Positions 10,220-21,710 of a DNA stretch of 64,000 bases are shown here, piece by piece. The stretch covers positions 29,961,505-30,025,504 of the forward strand of contig JARWIR010000003.1 of the NCBI GenBank assembly GCA_029959085.1, given 5' to 3'. How positions within the stretch are numbered: the first letter of the stretch is position 1; every line of letters starts with the position of its first letter. The notes beneath the pieces are model-generated. The model was not told the DNA's origin. It was given only the letters and a program-made list of their open reading frames with translations, and searched no databases. Source of the stretch: Nemophila menziesii (taxonomy: Eukaryota; Streptophyta; Magnoliopsida; Boraginales; Hydrophyllaceae). The position numbers were made by a program, and so were the translations under genes.

Positions 10220-11781
10220 TGGTGGTCCTTTGTGTGTTCTAAATAAATGCAAAAATAATCGAACCACAACCGCAAGTGTACGGTTGTCCCAAGTAATATA
10301 GATGATAATACAGATTCGTTCCAAGGACGGGATGGTTGACTACAATGTTTAACAGATAATGATTGGTTGCACTTATGAAAGCAAGTAAATAAAATATGTT
10401 TGTTTGGTTTTGTTTATTAAAGCTACTAAATGAAAGACAAATTATAAATGCAAGTAAAAAGCTAAGACGCAAGTAAAATGAGTGAAAACGCAGTATGAGA
10501 AGTAGTACTTGAGAACGCAAGGATCCTCCCAATCTTATTTCCTAACTTATGTTGTTTAAGGGCTAAATTGGTCAATTACAATGGTCGGGATTCTAAATTC
10601 CTTATATCCCCGTCAGGGTGGACTATAAGGCGATCCTAGAGTGTCACTAGTCCCGTCAGGGTAAATATGATCCACCTTTGGATGATTAAGTTTTATTACC
10701 TCATTGGCCCTAGAATTAGCTAAGTTCGTCAGAATCAATAGCTTCTATCCTAGATTGAATAATTAATTCTATACCTAAACCCTCCGTCAGGATGATCCAC
10801 ACGCCACATATGTGGAATAGCCTAGATACGAATACCTGTTCTTAGTTCGCGACTCTAAAAACAGTAAACAATCACAAATTATCGAAAAGAGTAAAAGCCC
10901 CAATCTAATTTAATTTAACAGAAACCCAAATTCAACATTCGTTATTCAATAAAATTGGGATTCACCCATTAATTGTTCTCAAGCACTATTAAATGTTTAG
11001 GTCATATTGAAAAGAAAAACTAAATTAAATGTAATGGAATTCATATTTGATTACAAAATTAAAGATAAAAAGAACCTAATTTCTGGAATTGGAATGACTG
11101 AGAACGGAGATATAGACCCTCTCCAGTTCTTGCAGCTTCTTCTTTCTTCCTTCTGTTGCTTCTCTCTGGTGTTTAATATTGTGGAATGTGAATTGTATGA
11201 AAAATAGAAGTCCAGACCTCCTTTTATAAGCATAAAAACGGATTAGGGCTTGGACCAGAAAATAAAACACTAATTAAATGTCCAAACCCAATTTCTAAGC
11301 CCAAAATCCCGTAACTGTTGATACACCTTCACTAAAACGGCTTTTCCCGCTTCGTTATGACTCCGATTGACTTGAAATCAGTTGCTAAATTTCCGTAACT
11401 CGCTAAGGATTGTTTTATCTTCAAAGGTCAGCGGATAAAGCAGCTCTTAAGCACCTTGAAATCAGCAATCTATGGCCTGGAAAACAGAGTTTCAGCTCTA
11501 AAAATAATATCTTCGAGATTTATCTTCAAGTCTTGACTCTAATTCACGATCTTTGACTTTTTCCTCGGATTCCTCTCCTAGCTAACATCTAAAAACCTGT
11601 AAACTTTACACTAAAAATACCAATATTACGCGCAAAAGTTTAATAATTTAAAAATGCTAGAAATAAAAAGGGAATTCCGGATTATTGCATATTTGGTCCA
11701 AAAGTCTATCAAAATAATTAAATAAACACAAAAAATGATGTCTCCTAAGGGTAAAAAATAAGAACAATTAGGGAGACATCA
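10220..11781 (-). mobile_element. Solo LTR of family B nested in element A (copy 1), 1562 bp
   Basis: Minus-orientation LTR beginning TGATGTCTCCC at 11781 and ending GGACCACCA at 10220, flanked by the perfect target duplication ACTTA (10215-10219 and 11782-11786). It matches the 5' LTR of element B (57403-58988). No internal sequence remains, so it is the product of LTR-LTR recombination. The hairpin array is at 10600-10800 (stems TCC/GGA, TTC/GAA, CCC/GGG, and CCC/GGG inside CCTTATA/TATAAGG). Confidence 0.95.
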
Positions 11782-11786
11782 ACTTA

Positions 11787-12940
11787 TCATGAAAAATCAA
11801 ACACAAAGTAATATCAATCCAAAATTAATTTCACAATGCTAGAAGGTTACGCTTATTACTTATCTCAAGATGGTGGCTATAGGGTGTTCCTCAATCTTTA
11901 CTTGCTTTGAACACTCCACTTAGCATACTCCCTATTAACTCACTATGCATCTAAAAATCACGAGGTCTTTACGGTTTTAGCGTAGGCTTAGGGACGGTAT
12001 GGTATGTATATTTGGTAAATTTGAAGTGAGCTTTTGGCTCTCTACCCACTTACCATCAACAAACTGTCCAAGAGCTTGATTTTACACTCGAATAACGTTT
12101 TCACTCAACCCATTTGACGCACTAATTTAGCGTCCCCAAATTAATCCAATAAGCACTAAGGATGATTCATTTAAAAATTTCCTCTTTGCCGGTCCAAATA
12201 TATATATATTCTTTTCATATGAATTTTCTTTTTCTTTTGTATAGCTATGACTCCCTTTTTTATGTTGAGATATCATGCTATTTTTTCATAAATTATGCTT
12301 ATTCATAACTTTAGCTTTTTAGCTTCTTTTTCATCTACTATTACCCCGGCAAAGGGTTGCAATGTAATAAACCTGTGAATCATCAAAATATAAACAAAGC
12401 ACAATTGATAAGCTCAAAAATCCCAACCCAATGTAAATTCCCATAATAGTGGACCCACCACCCCAAACTCAAGCTCAAGACAGGAAGTCTCTGGATCGTG
12501 ATTCAAGTGCGGGTCATATGGTAATGCCTAACAATCTAAAGGGATATTGGCTTATAATGTGGTGACAAAAGAAAGGCTTAAAGGCTAAAAATTTGGCTAA
12601 GAAGGATATAATTAATTCAGGGATGAAGGCCAAAAAGGATTCAAAGGGCTAACAAAGAACTGCCTCTATCATTTTCCTATCTACACAGCTTGCCTCTAGT
12701 TCATACCTAAGTGGGTTCTCTACTCATTTAGATCTCACGTTCTACAAACCACTCATTATCCTTAAGCACAAGTTTACTTCTTTTGCATTGTTCATTAATT
12801 ATTCCTATCAATTATCTCATATTTGCATGCAATCAAATTGCGTTTTACACTAACTCCTAAAGTCAACTATTTTCTATTATAAATTCATAAAAAGCATGCT
12901 TGATGGGGGCATTTAAAATACTCTACAGTCAAACGCAACC
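11787..12940 (-). other. Element A internal non-coding region (copy 1)
   Basis: No ORF of note. Stretches such as 12340-12540 match element B around 63700-63870 in reverse, including the CCGGCAAAGGGTT and ACCCCAAACTCAAGCTC motifs. This is shared family 3' non-coding sequence. Confidence 0.7.
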
Positions 12941-13384
12941 CTAAAAAAAATTCTTTCTGAAAAGCATGTAAAACACAAAAAATTGGGATGAGGCAACGAA
13001 CCCCACCCTAAACGCAAAAGTGAGTCGTGTCCCCATGACTCGAAAAAGACTCAAGAAAGCAAATAAACAATTAAAACAAATAAGAAAGGGATAGGAAAAC
13101 GTATCTGAACCATCACGAAGCTGGTTTCCATTGTTGCGTGTAGGTTGATCTCCTTGTGTTGCGTAGGTGGCATGTTGAACATTGCCCACTCCACGTAATA
13201 TGATTTTCATAAGCTCCAACTCTTTTGTGACTTTTCCTATGGTTAGTAACACCTCTTCATGAATATCCTCCAAAATTTCTATTCTTTCAACTACATCTTT
13301 TAACACCCAAAAGTTAATAAGAGGATCTCCAACTTCCTCTTCCTCTCCATGGTATTCTTGTATTCCCAATCTTCGACATCTCAA
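12941..13384 (-). CDS. Small post-pol ORF of element A (hypothetical)
   Basis: About 147 codons open on the minus strand with no ATG at the start (frame opens at a TTG). The N-terminal part is acidic/helical (YHGEEEEVG, then VVERIEILEDIHEEVLLTIGK); the C-terminal part is hydrophobic and aromatic and overlaps the conserved GTCATGGGGACACGAC hairpin, so that end may not be coding. A related broken reading frame occurs at the same place in element B (62884 onward; shared EEHGEERELG-like and GSDTFS segments). In copy 2 one base is missing near 44047, which shifts the frame. I do not recognise a function. Confidence 0.3.
   Translation of the reverse strand: MRCRRLGIQEYHGEEEEVGDPLINFWVLKDVVERIEILEDIHEEVLLTIGKVTKELELMKIILRGVGNVQHATYATQGDQPTRNNGNQLRDGSDTFSYPFLICFNCLFAFLSLFRVMGTRLTFAFRVGFVASSQFFVFYMLFRKNFF
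13022..13041 (-). other. Conserved hairpin in element A 3' region
   Basis: On minus GAGTCATG-GGGA-CACGACTC, an 8-bp stem with one mismatch and a four-base loop. Element B has the fully paired version at 63175-63194. Both are followed by the purine-rich GTTTRGGGTGGGGTTCG. Confidence 0.6.
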
Positions 13385-13780
13385 TGAACCCCAAAATCAA
13401 AACTTCAAATAATCAAAAACTAGAGAAGAGTTTTGAAATTTGATGTTTTGAGTATTTATAATGAAGGATTATAGTGTTATATGAGATGGGTAATCAATAT
13501 GTAATGGCTTGGGGAAGGTTTAATGAATAAGATTGAAGCTTTGATGAATAGGCTTAAGATTGAAGGAGAAGATTTCTTAATGTTCTTGAATTATTGTGGT
13601 GTTGGATGAGTGTTTGGAATGGAATAGGAGGAAAGATTTAATGTTCTTGGGTGTGGTAGTGGTCTTTGTGCAGGTATATAATGGGTTAAGGTCTGCAAAA
13701 TCGTGTTGGAGAGGCTAGGGTTCCTTCTTGATGAAGTAAGAAGTGTATAAGGCAACAAACTCTTCAAAACCGACCTACTG

Positions 13781-14180
13781 GCCGGCATATCGGAGTTCTG
13801 GCCGGCATACCGGTGTTGGACGTGTGTCTTTTTGTACCTCTCGACAAACAACCCGAGCCGCTACCCGTGGGAACGTGTTTCTGGGCACCTAAATACCGGT
13901 CGCGAACGAAGACGTCCCCAACAGCTAGATCTCAAAAAGTTATGCAGTTTAGGCTCAAAGATCACCTGATTTCGACATCCGAGCGCAAAGATATGACTTG
14001 CCGAAGTTTTCTCTGATTGTGTCCAGATTTTTTTTTTTCGACACAGAGGGCCGGCATGCCGGTTAGATGACCGGCTAGCCGGTCCCAGTAAAGTACCCTT
14101 CGGCAAAAAAACTGATTCCAGAACCCGTGGGCTCGTGTTTCCTCCCTCCGGTATACCGGGGATTTCGTCCGGTATACCGG
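13781..14180 (-). repeat. GC-palindrome cluster of element A (copy 1)
   Basis: Six 12-13-bp motifs: GCCGGCATATCGG (13781), GCCGGCATACCGG (13801), CCGGCATGCCGG (14051-14062), CCGGCTAGCCGG (14071-14082), CCGGTATACCGG (14148-14159 and 14169-14180). The last four are perfect palindromes. The surrounding 13385-14600 is otherwise non-coding. On the minus strand the cluster lies between the main ORF and the small ORF. Confidence 0.85.
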
Positions 14181-14601
14181 CGCTGCAGATTTATTTTTTC
14201 TTTTCGTTCCTTTTCACCCCAAACTCAATTCCTACACACTTTAACACACCACCTTTCTCATTTCTTTTAAAAGTAGACACTAATACTCGATGATTACTTA
14301 TAATTATACACTAGGAATTTAAAAACAGAAAGCAAATTAAAACATGGGTTGTCTCCCAAGAAGCACTTTTGTTTATTACGTCTTTAAGTTCGACGCGTTA
14401 CCTTCCATGAATATGGTATTGAGGCCCTTGCGGTTCTCCTCCGCTTAAATTTGCCTCGTCCTTGGCATGTAAGCTTTAGGACCTTCCCCCCTTAGAATTA
14501 TACTCAATCGATCTCTGAAAGGGGAAGGTAGTATCTCCGTTTCGCCTTCTTACTTGCACGACGAAACTTATTTTTCACCACATGATAGTAGATAACCGTC
14601 C

Positions 14602-15675
14602 TCAACGGTATAAGCTCATTTTTATTCTCTTTAATCTCGCGTTCCTCTTTAAAGTGTGGTGGGTAGGTGCTTCTCCTTGCCGATTTACTCTCGCGGTGTA
14701 GCACCTATTGATCATTTTTAGTAATAGAGGTGATTCCGATTTTTTATCTCTAATGATGATTTGTGGTGGAGATAGTGATTGGTGAACTTTTTGTGGTGGA
14801 TATTCGACTTCTCTTTTATTATGAAGCTTTAATTCTTCAATTGATACCTCAACCACTTCATATTTGTCTTCGCTTTCAACCCAATCTTCCACTATTACTT
14901 CATCATGTTCTTGATGTGGAATCTCAATAATCTCGATCACCTCTTCTTCCTTTTTGCGTTCCATATCTTGATCATGTGCACGCTCCATAGGAATAGCAAT
15001 CTCAGTTTCAATTTCTAGGATTTTCGTTGCTACTCCTCCTTCCACCATGCTAACAAGATTCTCAACCACATGGTGGTCTCCATTTATAATCGGCACGGTG
15101 GTCGTATCACTATCACTAACTCTGTCTTTCAACATTTCCTCCTCAACTACTTCTTCAAGAGAATCATACTGGGAAGCCAGTTCATCTAGGATTTGTTTTA
15201 TTTTTTTCATTCTGGCATTGCTTTCCTCATCTCTTGCCTTTCGCTCTTGAAATCTTCCCATGATTATCTCTTCGTAACGGCATTCGAATTTGGGGTCTTC
15301 ATAAGACTTGCTATTGTTCTCGGCAAAGTCATGAGAATTATATCTGGAACCCATTTCGTTTAACTTCCGTTCTATTTTTGCACTGCTTTCATTGCGATTG
15401 CGCATGTATTTAGCAATCATTTCATTCAAATCGGCAAGAGTTATTTGTGGAGGTTGTCGAATGTTCCATCTTTCATCTTGTTGATAGTGATAAGATGGTT
15501 GATCTTGATGATAGTGATATGACAATTGTTGTTGATTATTCCCGATCCATTGGTTGTTCCAACCTTGCGGGTGTTGATAAGGTGGTTGGTAGAAGTTACT
15601 ACCCCATTGTTGTTGTCCCGAAGAGTCTTCCCAATAGTCATATGGATCGGGATCTGGTTAATGTCCTCTATACAT
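14602..15675 (-). pseudogene. Element A main ORF (Gag-related? coiled-coil protein) with early nonsense codon
   Basis: On the minus strand an ATG at 15675-15673 begins MYRGH and meets TAA at 15660-15658. The same frame then stays open for 352 codons to 14602. The start of the open part is Pro/Tyr/Gln/Trp-rich, resembling the Gln/Asn-rich linker after the Gag zinc knuckle in element B. The middle is strongly acidic and coiled-coil-like, and the C-terminus is basic. No zinc knuckle, protease DLGAS motif or RT motif is present. The frame ends close to the sequence that closes Athila-type pol ORFs (GGTAACGCGTCGAAC region, also after 61942 in element B). The stop is identical in copy 2, so it predates the duplication. 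Confidence 0.55.
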
Positions 15676-15823
15676 CTTTAACTAAAGCTCCTGATCATTA
15701 CCTGAATAAAGAACCTGTAAAACAAAACAAAAACAAAGACCAAGCGTAAAACTGATAAAAAAATAAAAAAAAATAAACAATTAAAACTACTTAAGCATTA
15801 AACACCGGGGTGACACGCTGCAA

Positions 15824-15841
15824 TCCCCGGCAGCGGCGCCA
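15824..15841 (-). other. Primer-binding site of element A, tRNA-Asp type
   Basis: On minus TGGCGCCGCTGCCGGGGA, complementary to the 3' end of plant tRNA-Asp with one difference. It is separated by five bases from the 5' LTR end at 15847. Confidence 0.9.
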
Positions 15842-15846
15842 AAACT

Positions 15847-17633
15847 TGGTGGGTCCTGGTGTGTTATAAAATTAATGCAAAAATTAAAGGAACCACAATA
15901 CCGCAAGTGTACGGTTGTCCAAGTAATACTCCAACAAGTCGGGTTTCGTTCTCAGGGATTGGACTGGTATAACCCAAGTGTTCTAAACAAGTAGTAGTAA
16001 TTGAAAATACAGAAATAAAAGATAAAATATATTTGTTGGGTTATTATATTAATCCTAAGAATGCAAGAAAACAAATTACTGAAAATAAATACTAAAGGAT
16101 TACGATGCAGATATGAGCTATACTTGAGTCTCGCTAACTTTCGTTAAGGGCGGAACTGATATTTCTATATTAGTCGGGACTCTATAATATCCTAACCCCC
16201 GTCAGGGTGGACCTAGGAGCTATCCTACAGTATTACAAACCCCGTCAGGGCGATTATAAGCTACGTTCAGATGAATTCTATTTTACCCAATTGGCTATAA
16301 GGTTAACTAAGTCCGTCATGATCAATAATTTCTACTTTACGTTTATTATCTACTTCAGTAATTAAACCCCCCGTCAAGGCGATCACTTCCCCACCAAAGT
16401 GAATAGCTTAATTACTATGACCTATCTTCGATTAGCCAATTCATTAATAGTGAAATTAATATAAAATAAGAAACAATATGAAATACCTAATTCAAATTAA
16501 ACCAGAAACTAATCCCAAATTGAAATACATGAATTAAATAAATTAGGGTTCATCCTATTACGATTCTCAAGTAATTAAGGTTTAGCTCATATTGAAAGTA
16601 AAAACACTAAAGAAATTAATAATATACATGTCCTAATAACAGAAATAAAATAAGAACCTAGATAGAGGAATTGGCTTGAACTGTTGTTGGAGGAAAAGGA
16701 TTCTCCATCTTCTGCTCTTGCTTCCGCCTCTTGACGCTCTATCTAAGGATGATTTAATATGAAGGTTTAATGAGTGGTGGTTCTGACTCTCTCTCTCTCT
16801 AAAGATGTATATATTGAATGAATTGTGAGGGGTACTGAATAATGAAGTCTAAGAGGTGTATTTATAGGTGCTAGGAAGCCCTATGTCGAATTTACTTGGA
16901 GTGGGAGACAAGTCAAGAACTCTTTAATTTGTAACCCTTAAATCTAGGAAAGGTAAGATTCTGCTGCTGATTTGTTTTGGTTTTATCTCCTTCAATACTT
17001 ATCCGTTTGAGGTGTTCCAATATTCGAAACCGCTTGTCTCGGAAATCTCTTTCCATTGGTGCAGACCATTCTCCCAAATTCCTATCCAATATTAAGTTAT
17101 GGACTCGTCTTTGAAACGTGGCTGGAATTTCAGATTTATAAGGCAGCTTCATCTTTTCCTTCTTTGCATATATCCTTCCTTAATCTTCTTATTTACATGT
17201 AAATATCTTTCCCTTCCTTCTTAGACTTGACTTGGTCTCTAATTAATTACCATATATATTTTAAAGTTTCACAATAAATAAATAATTAAATCGCATATGC
17301 TTTAAAAAATAATAAATCAATAATCAAGATTAGAAATATGAAAGTGCACTCTAAAATTAGAAACTCGACTCAAATACTTCCTAACACACTAAAAATAAGC
17401 TAAGACTCTAATTCTCACTTCTCCACCTTGTATTGACATTTAAGAACATACTAACATTGCACTAAAAATAATCAAATTAACGCACAAAAGCTCTAAAAAT
17501 GCAAATAGTCATTTTCCAAGGGGAGAAAGTGCAATATGATCAATTAAGCATAAAGGTCTATCAAATAAGTCATTTATTCACCTAAAAGGATGTCTCCAAA
17601 GGGCTAATAATTAGAACAAATAGGGAGACATCA
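15847..17633 (-). repeat. Element A 5' LTR (copy 1), 1787 bp
   Basis: Starts TGATGTCTCCC on minus at 17633 and ends at 15847. Compared with the 3' LTR it lacks ~30 bp near 16138 and carries several substitutions. The hairpin array is at about 16190-16390; here stem 2 (TCA/GGA) and the outer stem of hairpin 4 are each broken by one change relative to the 3' LTR. Confidence 0.92.
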
Positions 17634-17638
17634 ATAAG

Positions 17639-18020
17639 AGTTGGTGGTATATCATGTATTTGTATGATAAAGGATGATGTGGTGAGTTAAGCATTTAGGC
17701 GTGTTCCATTTTTGAAGAAGAACATGTTTCCCCTCCAGGTTCCATGGGAGATTATTCTAGACCCCTTGAAGATCATCTTCTGATTCAAAAGTGATGATGC
17801 AGATTTTGAATCATCTCTTTTCACTGTGGACTTTTCCATTAACACCCCAAGAGTTTATTATGTTTTTCCTTAAGTAATTGAAGCTAATTCCTTTGTTTTC
17901 TATGATTTTAGCATAGAGTTTCAGACCTTCAAATTGGGCATACACTTTTGTTGTTTGTTCTTTTTTATGTTGTTTTTTGGGGCCAAGATATGGTAATTTT
18001 GTTCTCTTTTAATTTTTATA
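17639..18020 (-). pseudogene. LINE ORF1 (DUF4283-type) N-terminal part, copy 1
   Basis: Minus-strand reading gives AQFEGLKLYAKIIENKG...WGVNGKVHSEKR, stop, FKICIITFESEDDLQG, stop, NNLPWNLEGKHVLLQKWNTP. This fits the DUF4283 domain of plant LINE ORF1, an RNA-binding protein. It joins the fragment left of 8243 once element A and one ATAAG copy are ignored. Several stops make it a pseudogene. Confidence 0.75.
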
Positions 18021-18133
18021 CACCAGACAACTATTTTAAATTCAGATTAATTAACTCATTTCAAACCTAACACATTAAGATAACTCAATTAATTAACTTT
18101 GTTCTCTCTAAGTAATTCATAACAATGTTATTT

Positions 18134-18290
18134 AGTGCCCGCTTGAAATTTCTTTTTTTTAAAACACTTAGAAGTGAACATTAAAAATGTTATAGATCCT
18201 GAAAAACACTTTTAGGAGAAGCACCAAATATGCATTTTTTTTTATAAAAGACACATAAAATTGATTTTAGCTTTCAAGAGATATTGAAGA
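18134..18290 (+). mobile_element. Degenerate MITE-like repeat (GTGCCCG... family), copy 1
   Basis: Begins AGTGCCCGCTTGAAA and contains CTTTTAGGAGAAGCACCAAATATG, matching the better preserved repeat inserted at 57015 in copy 2. No target duplication is recognisable; the right end is approximate. Confidence 0.45.
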
Positions 18291-19680
18291 GGAATTTTAT
18301 GATAATATCAAGTATTCTTTAATGGCTTGTTTTGCAAAATATTTTTTTGTTTGAAACTTTTTTATACATAATGAACGAGAGGGTAAACCGTTTATTCATA
18401 TTTTATGAAATAGATTGAACATATATGGGTTTTTTTAGTCGAAAAAGTACCCAATAGAATAATGATAATGTCAAGTACAAGTCAAGGGATAGTAAAACAA
18501 ATCCGAATAACATAATATTACATGAAAAAACATAAACCTATAATTGATCTTTAAACACACAAAGAAATTTTAGTAACACGGTCATTGGTGAACACAAACT
18601 CGAACAAAGCCACCACAATGGCATTCAAAGATTCCAAGGAGTGAAAGAAAATATAATGTCAGCTAGAGGGTTAGTAAGCCTAGACAATAACTTAAAAATG
18701 CTATGTTGAGGCTCTTAAAAGACTTGGAAGAGTGCAGAGCAACAAGATTTCACAAACCAATGTGACACAAAGTAAACTATAAACGGGACTGGATATTTGT
18801 TGAAAGTTTCTTAGGTGAGGAAAACAAATCCCCCATAATTTAAAGGAGGCAAGATTCACCATTTAAATAAGGCAACCCTCAGTATCAATAAAATCTCCAG
18901 GACACTGACCATATATATTATAAAAACAGGCTACTGATTTATCAAATAAAGGGAAACTTGCAACCATATATTTAACAGAATTTGCAATGTAGATTAAAGT
19001 GGACAAAATCCTACTTTCTTTTTAAAAAAATCCTACTTGAAAAGATACAATGTTGCATCTGACCCTCTAATTTAGAAAATTCAAATAATATAAATGTGTA
19101 CCAATTCAAGCAATTAATGACTTTTTTACCCGCACCTCAATCACAATCAGCATTATGGGCCTAAAAAACAACCCACTTCAAATCGTAAGACTTACAGAAA
19201 ACTCTTGGATTTGGAAATCCAGCAGGCCCCAACTTAGAGAGTGGAGAAGCCCCTATATCAATAAGAGTCTTCAAAATATGAAATTTGACCCAACAAGACA
19301 AGCAGAAGCATCCAAGCATAAAAATTCTAAAACTTTTTGAATTAGGACTACACCAGTTGTTGATAATCTGGTAATCTTATCAAAGACAAACCATAACAGG
19401 GAATATGTATATCCAAGAAAATTACTGCGAACCATAAAAAGTTCAATTAATTGTGAACCTGAGTGAACACCGTATATTTGCTTAGCCTAAATACGCAATC
19501 AGAAACAAAAACTTGGATCATGATGCCATTTTGAAGTTGAAAAGAAAAAACTAATTCTTGCATATATATAGGATTCATGGGCAGATTAGAGTAGAATCTA
19601 ATGGAAAGGGAAAGGAAAATGAAAATGGGGGATGCTACGGAGGAGGGAGGGGCAATCCCCCCTCCACGGTGGCTGGGATG
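18291..19680. other. No gene recognised (copy 1)
   Basis: AT-rich with no credible ORF. About 70 bp at 18371-18441 recurs at 33345-33431. The last ~60 bp are GC-rich (GGAGGGAGGGGCAATCCCCCC region), and the matching GC-rich sequence continues after the solo LTR at 21116. That LTR therefore split a short GC-rich segment, possibly a promoter or exon of unknown origin. Confidence 0.5.
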
Positions 19681-19685
19681 GGTGG

Positions 19686-21115
19686 TGATGTCTCCCTATT
19701 TGTGATATAATAATCTAGGTTGGAGACATCATTTTAGGAGTTTATGGTTAATTAATTATAGATTTTTATTCATATTTTGATAAAGTCCTATTTCTTGTCA
19801 TGATTTGATGGTTTGTTATTTTTAGAGAATATTTGGTTTAATTTGTGTGTTAATGTGAAGCTTTAAATATATATGGAAATTAATTAGATTCCAAATCAAT
19901 TCCAAATAGATAAGGAAAGAAAGATATGGAAGGAATTAAGAGATAAAATAAAGTAGAGATAAAATAGGAAAGGAAAAGTTTTCAAGTAAATCTGAAATTC
20001 TGCAGCCATGTCCACTAAAGTGAATATAATTTCATGTCAGCTAGGAATTTGGATGAGAAATCAAAATAGGAAGTGTAGATTCTTTTTTTACGGTCGTTTC
20101 GATATAAAGTAGGTGAATATCGGACTAATAATGAAGGAGTTACTACCAGAACAAGACATCAGTGTTTTATCCCTTCTCCTATATTTTAGGGAACGAATTT
20201 GATCTGGAAAAGGAGTCCAATTACTTGCCTTCTACTCCAAGATTTCGACCTAGGGTCTTCTCAACACCTATAAATACACCCTTCATCATAGAAGTCATTC
20301 CAGAGAAGCAAGTTGACAGTATAGTTTATTTTTTTCTAGTATGAACTAATTCTCCCATAGCTTGGGTTTTGCATATGTATAATCTTTGAATTCTATTTTC
20401 TTCTATCTAAGTTTGTTTGGGAAAACTATTTAAATTGATTCTAGCTTCTTAACCATATATTTTTTATGTGCTTTGATTTATTGTCAGTCTTAATCTGATC
20501 ATGTTATTGTCTTAATAGTAGTTGGATGGTCACCCGGAAGGGGTGTCTAATTATTGAAACATCACATAAGCGTCTAGTGTGCGGTAGTGATCCGGAAGGG
20601 CTTGCCTAGCTAGATATTCATTAGGGTTTGAGATTTAATCACCGATCATTGCGCAGGTTCCCCTTACCAAAGTCCCCTGGTAATTGTTAAGTCGCCACCT
20701 AAGTCCACCCGGAAGGGGTTAGGAGGAATATAGAATCCTTCCTACTTATCTAAGAGCTTTAATCACCCTTATTAACTAGTAGAAGAAATAGAAGTATTAG
20801 TGCATACTAGCAAAACCTAAGCTATACTCTCTCATCTTATTCTTACATCTTTTAATTTATTGTATTTAGTTTAATTAATCATTCTCTCCTCAAGCAATCA
20901 TATTTACTTTTATTGTCTTTAAATTCAGTAACTATTTATTACTACGCTTTTATGTTAATCCATTCGTATAACACACTAAGTCTCTGAGAATGAATCTTTA
21001 CTTATCATTAAGACTTGCGTACGACCTGTGATACTTCTAGTGACTACCGTGTTTAGGCTAGGGTGTTAGTTTCATCTTTTATCATTATATTTTTATCACG
21101 CCCTAGTCGACACCA
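19686..21115 (+). mobile_element. Solo LTR of family C (copy 1), 1430 bp
   Basis: Starts TGATGTCTCCCTATTTG and ends GTCGACACCA, with the perfect target duplication GGTGG at 19681-19685 and 21116-21120. A TATA box CTATAAATA is at 20269-20277. No internal sequence. Confidence 0.94.
20531..20735 (+). other. GGAA-loop hairpin array in family C LTR
   Basis: CACCC-GGAA-GGGGTG at 20531-20544, TCC-GGAA-GGG at 20591-20600, and CCC-GGAA-GGG at 20708-20717 enclosed by CACCTAA/TTAGGAG. All three loops are GGAA where families A, B and E have TGAC. It lies downstream of the TATA box. Confidence 0.6.
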
Positions 21116-21120
21116 GGTGG

Positions 21121-21679
21121 ATAGGTGGCTGCCGGGAGAAAATGGCTATTAGGGTTTTTAGAGAGATAATTTTTTACTACCCATTCGTTAGGTCTAATGT
21201 AATGTTGAATGGTATATATGGGTTTTGTTTTTTGTTTCCTTTTATGTTGTTTTGGTGGACCATATGTGGTAATTATGTTCCCCTTTTTTATACAACGAAA
21301 AACTATTTTGGACTCAAAGTCATTGACTCAAAACCTAGCCATGTGAGATAACCCAACTAATTAATTTTTTATCTTTTCAGTTATTAAAACAATATTACTA
21401 AACATTGTTGGGATTTTAGCCTATACACAATCTGTGCTATTCATGAATCGTTGAAACATCCTTATGTATTTTTAATAAGTTGATACACCGCATGTACTTA
21501 TGATTTAAACCCCCACTCTACCACTCTGGTGGAAAATGTCTAAAAACTAATGTTGGGTTTTTGAAATATGCATATTACCCCTGTGGAAATGTTATTTACA
21601 AAACAACCATTTAATTAGAAAAAATCCTCTTCTTATTATCTTCTTTTTTCCTGTTTCACACACACACACACACACACAC

Positions 21680-21710
<31 letters not shown>

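Larger units (their letters stand above)
8248..17633 (-). mobile_element. Element A, copy 1: complete non-autonomous Athila-like LTR retrotransposon with nested solo LTR
   Basis: LTRs are 8248-10060 (3') and 15847-17633 (5') in minus orientation, flanked by the perfect 5-bp target duplication ATAAG (8243-8247 and 17634-17638). The PBS matches tRNA-Asp (15824-15841), as in Athila/Tat lineages. The internal region is 5.8 kb, or 4.2 kb without the nested solo LTR. It has one broken 358-codon ORF and no RT, RNase H or integrase core, so this is a LARD-like element needing help in trans. The LTRs differ from each other far more than copies 1 and 2 differ, including a ~30-bp indel near 8540. Element A therefore inserted well before the duplication. 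It sits in ORF1 of the LINE. Confidence 0.93.

Noticed and set aside
13781..14180. Regularly spaced palindromes as a CRISPR array
   Set aside because: Spacing is irregular, motifs are 12 bp, and the DNA is a plant nuclear retroelement.
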